Part shown: one piece after another, positions 17,064-21,481 of the stretch
Layout of the letters: every line of letters begins with the position of its first letter
Numbering within the stretch: the stretch's first letter is position 1
Assembly (NCBI GenBank): GCA_014885115.2
Contig: WKLE02006038.1
Coordinates: forward strand, 1 to 21,481
Source: Asterionellopsis glacialis
Lineage: Eukaryota; Bacillariophyta; Plagiogrammaphyceae; Rhaphoneidales; Asterionellopsidaceae
Reading direction: 5' to 3'
DNA: 21,481 bases
The notes under the pieces: generated by a model
Database searches by the model: none
Told to the model about the DNA's origin: nothing
The model's input: only the letters and a program-made list of their open reading frames with translations
Translations under genes and position numbers: made by a program

Positions 17064-18614
17064 TTAATGTACATATTGTAGACCAAGAGCTCTGAATTGG
17101 CAGTACAGTGAGAGAAAAATAGCAATTGCTGGAGTCCAATATAGTATTCTTGTAATAGACCCTTTAAAAAACATTGGCACCCCACCTTCTGCATAAATCT
17201 CTTTTATAATTTCCAATGGCGACGACACACTTTCTTGGTCGTCTCCATTCTTTCCTTTCGATTGCTGTGTGATGAGACGAGTTACCACAACATCTCCAGG
17301 AGTTGTAACGTAAGCACTAATGCCACCGGCTAAACCTCCAAGGATTGCTTCACCAAAAATACTGTTGACATCTATCATATCCCAGCCAGACGATAAAAGA
17401 GCCGTTCGGAATCCTTCAAAAAGAGCAATCTCCATTGCACCAAAAGGTACATCTCGAAACACACTGAAAATCCAGGTATTAAATGTGGATTTCGGTTTCA
17501 ATATTACTTGTTGAAAGGCCTCTGTCGGGTTATCTGCCAGTCCAGATTGCATGCGCGTTTTGGCAGCTTCAGACGGGGCACGGACAATACTGCCTGCTAC
17601 CTCACCCAATGCTCCGGCAATGAGATACACAACCAGGGGAGAAAAAATTGGTTGGGATCCATCTGGGGGGACTAGAAGATACTGCTTGATAGTTTCAAAG
17701 AGACCAAGATAAAGTGCGGATGGTGGTCCTTCCTTGAGTAAATTTGCAGATATACCCGTGTACAGCTTTGCGATACCATCGGGGGTAAAAGATATCCCTG
17801 TTGTTTCATCTTGTAGGGAATGATTATTTACATCACTTGCAGTATCAAAGTGGAGACTACTTTGCACGAGTTCTTCACCATCTGCTTGGTTTGCAACAAC
17901 TTCCTCGAGGTCCATCATACTGTAGTCAAAATCGTGACCCTTTTTTCGTTTTCGTTGAATTTCAACTTTAATCGTGTCGATTGGGTGCACAACAAGAGTA
18001 CTGCCAAAAGAAGCAAACATGGCAGCACAGTACGCAACCCAAGCTGGTTGAGCATCCAGTTTTTCGACAAACGTTGCTCGTTCTTCAATTCGTCGTTGGA
18101 GTAATTCTTGCTTCGTCGGCTCTTCTTTCAATAGGTTATTTTCAAGACGTGCCATGATTTTCGCTGTATTGGGAGAAATAACAACCTGGTTTGCTTGAGA
18201 AGCATGATTGAAGCTAGAATGGCTGGGTTGATAATTTGTTAGAGCCGAAATACAAATCACCGCTCCTAGGATTGCAGATGCGAATATTGCAGAATTTGCA
18301 CGCTTGTTGCTAACCAATGAATTATTGGAAGGTAAGGCTGGACTTGTCATGGGAGAAAGGTTTCTAGTAGAAGCAGTAGATAGCATAGAGTTGAGACTAC
18401 TGTTAGATGAGTCATCAGCATCCGTAGCAGTCTTGTAGTCCAACTTTGGCACCACCGCGATTTTTGTTTCTTGCCTGGACGTGCTTGGTTGCAAATTGCT
18501 TCTAGGTTGCCATGGTTTTCCTAGATTGAGAGCAAACGAATATCTACTCTCAACTGATAGAAAAATAACGAGAAAGAAATTCATTCTCAATACAATCATC
18601 TCTATGTTGTCCAA
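17064..18614 (-). CDS. Mitochondrial-carrier-family transporter with a plastid-type leader (SAM-carrier-like)
   Basis: SLC25-type carriers move small metabolites across organelle inner membranes using three repeats of two helices. The repeats are at about 190-310, 325-408 and 418-510, with signatures HPIDTIK (210-216), APSEAAKTR (346-354) and TPGDVVVTR (438-446). RDVPFGAMEIALFEGFR (387-403) resembles the S-adenosylmethionine-carrier subgroup, but the substrate is not proven. A polar loop (about 222-275) is inserted in repeat 1. An N-terminal extension of nearly 190 residues is unusual. From Met11 (18584) it begins MNFFLVIFLSVESRYSFALN, a signal peptide ending near SFA, then a Ser/Thr/Arg-rich stretch with a hydrophobic segment at about 109-126. 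This suggests delivery to the complex plastid envelope rather than mitochondria. The start at Met11 gives a cleaner signal peptide than the first Met. Confidence 0.82.
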   Translation of the reverse strand: MDNIEMIVLRMNFFLVIFLSVESRYSFALNLGKPWQPRSNLQPSTSRQETKIAVVPKLDYKTATDADDSSNSSLNSMLSTASTRNLSPMTSPALPSNNSLVSNKRANSAIFASAILGAVICISALTNYQPSHSSFNHASQANQVVISPNTAKIMARLENNLLKEEPTKQELLQRRIEERATFVEKLDAQPAWVAYCAAMFASFGSTLVVHPIDTIKVEIQRKRKKGHDFDYSMMDLEEVVANQADGEELVQSSLHFDTASDVNNHSLQDETTGISFTPDGIAKLYTGISANLLKEGPPSALYLGLFETIKQYLLVPPDGSQPIFSPLVVYLIAGALGEVAGSIVRAPSEAAKTRMQSGLADNPTEAFQQVILKPKSTFNTWIFSVFRDVPFGAMEIALFEGFRTALLSSGWDMIDVNSIFGEAILGGLAGGISAYVTTPGDVVVTRLITQQSKGKNGDDQESVSSPLEIIKEIYAEGGVPMFFKGSITRILYWTPAIAIFLSLYCQFRALGLQYVH

Positions 18615-18759
18615 AGATGAATCTGACTGTATACAATACTGTAATTAATGGTAATGGTTGAAACGAATGAGAGGAGGGATCAACAAAGCGTTCAAGGGTA
18701 GCTCTCCGATGGCCAATGGTTTTGCTAGGTTGGTTCTAGAGAGAACACTCTAGAGTAGA

Positions 18760-19024
18760 GCGTCATACAGAAAGCAGTCCCACAAGTTCTGACACTCTTA
18801 AGGACTATTGGTGATCGTGCTTTTTGCTGACGCAAGAAGTTCTTCTGCTTTCGAGTGGAATCTCATACCTGTCTGAATGAGAATCTTTGATACTGGACAT
18901 GCGTAGAAAAACTACAGGACCTTTTGATCTGACTCTCGGGCATCCTCTGATGAATCAACGTGCTATATAAGGAAAAACAATGTTATGACGTGTAGAATTC
19001 GTTTTTCCTTATTTATTGACGTCA
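18760..19024. promoter_or_regulatory. Cluster of TGACGC/TGACGT motifs upstream of the carrier gene
   Basis: GCGTCA lies at 18760-18765, TGACGC at 18828-18833, TGACGT at 18986-18991 and the palindrome TGACGTCA at 19017-19024. These are bZIP-type sites. TGACGC and TGACGT elements are known CO2/cAMP-responsive sites in diatom carbonic-anhydrase promoters. The nearest start is that of the carrier, about 150-440 bp away. Confidence 0.35.
18967..19012. repeat. Perfect 12-bp inverted repeat
   Basis: ATAAGGAAAAAC (18967-18978) is exactly complementary to GTTTTTCCTTAT (19001-19012) across a 22-nt loop that contains a TGACGT site. A second TGACGTCA follows 5 bp later. It could be a transcript hairpin or a symmetric protein-binding region. 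Confidence 0.6.
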
Positions 19025-19681
19025 TGTAAGACTGCCTGACAATCTTTTTCAAATTTGAGATTTCTTTTTCCTGCCCGAGACAGACACATCATTTTTAAAA
19101 ATTTATGCACAATAATATTATTAGACCACTCCCTAGCAATCGTCGAATGTAACCGGCAGAAAACCTCTACCTCCTTGTTTGTACATACAGTCTCTTTTAG
19201 AGAAGAATGTTCAATTATTAATACTTTTTTCACTAGGGAGCGCTATCAGACGGAAGTGAGAAAGGTTTCTACGGTACGAGTAAATACATCTCTGTTATCA
19301 ATTATTGATGAAGCATGCGTATGTTATGACTTTTGATAGAACCATGGTAGTCTAGTTAGTATTTCCCCATCATACATCCATGTAAAATCAAGGACGAGTG
19401 GGCTTCTAGTCACACTACAGTACCGGTACCTCATCGAGATATGATTATGCATACCGCACTACTACAAATCATGATGTCCATAATACTTTACTTTTACACC
19501 GATATGGTGTACAGGTGCACCTGTTATCTGTTGCAACAAACAGTCAAAGTAAACGTGAAAATTTCACTATACATTAATGAAATGATATATTGTACAGGTT
19601 ACTCTGAATAGATAAGTCAGTCAGTCCGTAAAAACGTTTTTAGATATGTTTGAATGACGAATGATGACGATTTTTGATTAT

Positions 19682-19717
19682 TTATGTATGTATGTATGTT
19701 TGTATGTTTGCATGCAT
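19682..19717 (+). repeat. TATG/TTTG microsatellite
   Basis: Tandem 4-bp units (TATG, with TTTG and CATG variants) run for about 36 bp just downstream of the glycosyltransferase-like gene. It is a simple repeat likely to vary in length between individuals. Confidence 0.85.
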
Positions 19718-19766
19718 GGCTATGGTTTCAATGTAGAGGCTTTTCTTCTTCGTGACGCAACTATCC

Positions 19767-20870
19767 TCACGCTGCAATTGGCTCTCCCACCGTTTCAGGA
19801 GTATCCTTTTGGTTGTCTTCTTCCTCTGACGATGATGCAAAGCATTCTGTATTCCAATTCTTGAGTAATTTGAATGCTAAACTTGATTGAACGTCGGATC
19901 GATGACCAGCTGCTGTAACGTCTGAATAAGAAAAGTAGACAGCCCATTTCTCGTTTGCTCTAAAGCAATTTTTTGAGCTCAACTCCTCATCTTCGTTTAA
20001 TTTCAATAACCCTGCTCTATCCAATACATCATCATTTTGAGACTGGAATATCCCTGGTTTGGTTGCATTCAATGCCAATAAAGCAGCAGTATCTGTTAAC
20101 CCTTTACGACTATCCATTGAAATGATGGTATTCTCATCACTGCTACCATCAGTCACGCCAGTATTGTTATTGACTTCTTTCTTGAGAACATCAATCAGAT
20201 TTTTAGCCATACGTGTCCATTCATTGGTACCACCATAAGCTAAAAATGGAATATCACCACTGTCAGCAGGCTTTAACCCATATGTTATAAACGTATTATC
20301 TTTAGGATTACCAGATGATTTACATCTGGCGTTGGGCAATGGAAAAACATTATAATCAGACATATACCCACCACCAACAGTTGCCATTGCCAAATACCGT
20401 AGAAAACAAAATGAGTTCTGCTGTGTACCACACATTTTATTAGTACTCGTAGTAGCAATACTGCTAATCAAGCTTGCAAATTCATTGAATAAATCATGTT
20501 TTTCTGCATCTTCTGGTGTAATGATAGCTGGATTCCAACCAGCATCTGACCATGCCTTTTTCCATTCTTCTAATAATTCATTAGATGCCTTTTCAACAAG
20601 TTTAGAGCTACTGCCAGTAACAGTACTACTGCTACGTGTACTGCGTTTACCCGAAGATGTATCGACAAAGGTATATAATGTTGGTCTATCAGCACTCGCT
20701 GATGACTCGGTATCAAGTTGACGGGCATGTCCACGAACAGAAGAAGAGGATTCATCGTTTTCTCCAACCTGAGCAACCGAGGAGGAGAATAAGCCATTTG
20801 ATAATGCAACCAAAGCTGTCGATGCAAGAACTACACGCAGCATCTTTTTCAAACGTGGTGAAACTCCCAT
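19767..20870 (-). CDS. Secreted or Golgi glycosyltransferase-like protein (DXD-type fold, degenerate motif)
   Basis: The 367-codon frame starts in a good context (ACCATGG). Residues about 10-34 are a signal peptide or signal anchor (MLRVVLASTALVALSNGLF). A Ser-rich stalk follows (40-90). Residues 65-180 have the pattern of sugar transferases with a DXD motif. YTFVD (66-70) is followed by LLEEWKKAWSDAGWNPAIITPEDAEKHD, and later CFLRYLAMATVGGGYMSDYNVFPL (155-178). The RYLAM..GGGYMSD part corresponds to the RY..L...GGIYLD.D segment of the family. The expected second Asp is Asn here (DYN), so metal binding or activity may be altered. A C-terminal VYFSYSDVTAAGHRSD may match the late HFSH segment. 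The acidic tail is simple. Activity is inferred; a catalytically dead homologue is possible. Confidence 0.6.
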   Translation of the reverse strand: MGVSPRLKKMLRVVLASTALVALSNGLFSSSVAQVGENDESSSSVRGHARQLDTESSASADRPTLYTFVDTSSGKRSTRSSSTVTGSSSKLVEKASNELLEEWKKAWSDAGWNPAIITPEDAEKHDLFNEFASLISSIATTSTNKMCGTQQNSFCFLRYLAMATVGGGYMSDYNVFPLPNARCKSSGNPKDNTFITYGLKPADSGDIPFLAYGGTNEWTRMAKNLIDVLKKEVNNNTGVTDGSSDENTIISMDSRKGLTDTAALLALNATKPGIFQSQNDDVLDRAGLLKLNEDEELSSKNCFRANEKWAVYFSYSDVTAAGHRSDVQSSLAFKLLKNWNTECFASSSEEEDNQKDTPETVGEPIAA

Positions 20871-21043
20871 GGTTGGCGTAATTGTTATTTTATATCTTTG
20901 TTTCGTAGCTCTTCTCTTTCACAGTTCCACTCACTATTCTGTTTTGTTGTCTTCTTCAGGCAGGGACAGCTTCAGGAGGGGTGCTGTTGACCTTTTTAGT
21001 TGCTAGCTAGTTAGTACCAGGTATACCACTCTCTAGAGAGACT

Positions 21044-21165
21044 AGGTCTACTAGAGTAGATTGGTTTGAGATGACCGGAAGGCCTTGGGTCAGGTGGTTT
21101 AGATAGGTCTACTTGAGTAGATTGGTTTCAGATGACCGGAAGGCCTTGGAACAGGTGGTTTAGAT
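21044..21165. repeat. Two-copy 61-bp tandem duplication
   Basis: The copies are 21044-21104 and 21105-21165. Both contain GATGACCGGAAGGCCTTGG and CAGGTGGTTTAGATA and differ at only a few positions. The first copy abuts a CTCTAGAG palindrome. The divergence is small, so the duplication is probably recent. Confidence 0.9.
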
Positions 21166-21369
21166 ACAAGCAAAATTTAATACATACATTAAAAAAACAC
21201 AACTGTCATGCTCAATCATTCGTGAGTAAAACTCCATAATGTCTATTTTGAGGACTTTTATTATTTATGTAAAAGTCATCTTGAAGCGATTGCAGGCATG
21301 CTATTGCACATTATTTGCAGTAGAAAATGTAGTAACAAAGAGACAATACCAGATACAAGGTATATTACT

Positions 21370-21398
21370 GTACCTGGTACCGGGTACCTGGTACCAGG
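21370..21398. repeat. GTACC/CCWGG palindromic repeat
   Basis: GTACCTGGTACC, GGGTACC and TGGTACCAGG are packed head to head over 29 bp. This is one more dispersed copy of the intergenic family. Confidence 0.85.
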
Positions 21399-21481
21399 AT
21401 TTGATACATTCTATCAGTATCTTGGCATCTTTTCCAGGTTCTTGGTCCTAGAGTACCTTTCGGGTGAAATGAGATTCCACC

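Larger units (their letters stand above)
18615..19766. other. Intergenic region with CRE-like motifs and hairpins
   Basis: About 1.15 kb separates the start of the carrier gene from the 3' end of the glycosyltransferase-like gene. It contains CTCTAGAG at 18748-18755 and TTCTAGAG at 18735-18742, four TGACGY-type sites at 18760-19024, a 12-bp perfect hairpin at 18967-19012 and a TATG-type microsatellite at 19682-19717. A short GTACCGGTACC core occurs near 19422-19432. The small open frames on either strand look accidental. Confidence 0.55.
20871..21481. other. Intergenic region at the right edge
   Basis: This is the flank upstream of the glycosyltransferase-like gene. It contains a GTACC-type copy near 21014-21026, CTCTAGAG at 21031-21038, a 61-bp tandem duplication at 21044-21165 and a GTACC cluster at 21370-21398. 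No gene is supported before the window ends. Confidence 0.6.

Noticed and set aside
20887..20894. TATA-like box on the minus strand before the glycosyltransferase-like gene
   Set aside because: It is less than 20 bp from the ATG, which would place the transcription start inside the coding region. The AT-rich leader explains it.

Overview
The window looks like nuclear DNA of a diatom (or a close stramenopile relative). The genes are eukaryotic, with short GT-AG introns of about 86-158 bp. Two proteins carry a signal peptide followed by a phenylalanine at the predicted cleavage site, the bipartite plastid-import signature of algae with red-derived complex plastids. One protein has the Ser/Pro-repeat, transmembrane and PDZ layout that I associate with diatom surface proteins. 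Intergenic DNA is AT-rich. I saw no bacterial operon layout, tRNA, rRNA or CRISPR array. I cannot name the species.

Layout from left to right: (1) 1-1542, minus strand, a three-exon secreted protein of tandem Cu/Zn-SOD-like domains, cut by the left edge. (2) 2647-4497, plus, a two-exon ferroportin-family metal exporter. (3) 5375-5719, plus, a small BAF-like DNA-binding protein. (4) 6052-6900, minus, a plastid-targeted protein of unknown function with two C-terminal membrane segments. (5) 8582-11081, plus, a two-exon single-pass surface protein with a Ser/Pro-repeat ectodomain and a cytoplasmic PDZ domain. (6) about 11500-12430, a non-coding or weakly coding stretch with a repeated 13-mer and a possible tiny minus-strand gene. 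(7) 13122-14327, plus, a THEP1/NTPCR-type NTPase. (8) 15241-16236, minus, a CRAL-TRIO (Sec14-like) lipid-binding protein. (9) 17064-18614, minus, a mitochondrial-carrier-family protein with a plastid-type leader. (10) 19767-20870, minus, a secreted or Golgi glycosyltransferase-like protein.

The three spliced genes were reconstructed by joining open frames across canonical splice sites: 1331-1416 and 729-886 in the SOD-like gene, 3858-3956 in ferroportin, 10346-10454 in the PDZ protein. In each case the join keeps frame and restores a continuous domain.

The neighbours do not form an obvious pathway and are probably ordinary separate genes. The strongest unexplained signal is between genes. 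A family of short interleaved palindromes built from GTACC and CCWGG (core GTACCTGGTACCAGGTAC) occurs in almost every intergenic interval and is nearly absent from coding sequence. A second palindrome, CTCTAGAG, is also over-represented. Other structures are a 34-bp inverted repeat with nested hairpins at 12560-12684, four to five copies of ACAACAATCAACC (minus strand) at 11538-12100, a 61-bp tandem duplication at 21044-21165, and a cluster of TGACGY motifs upstream of the carrier gene.
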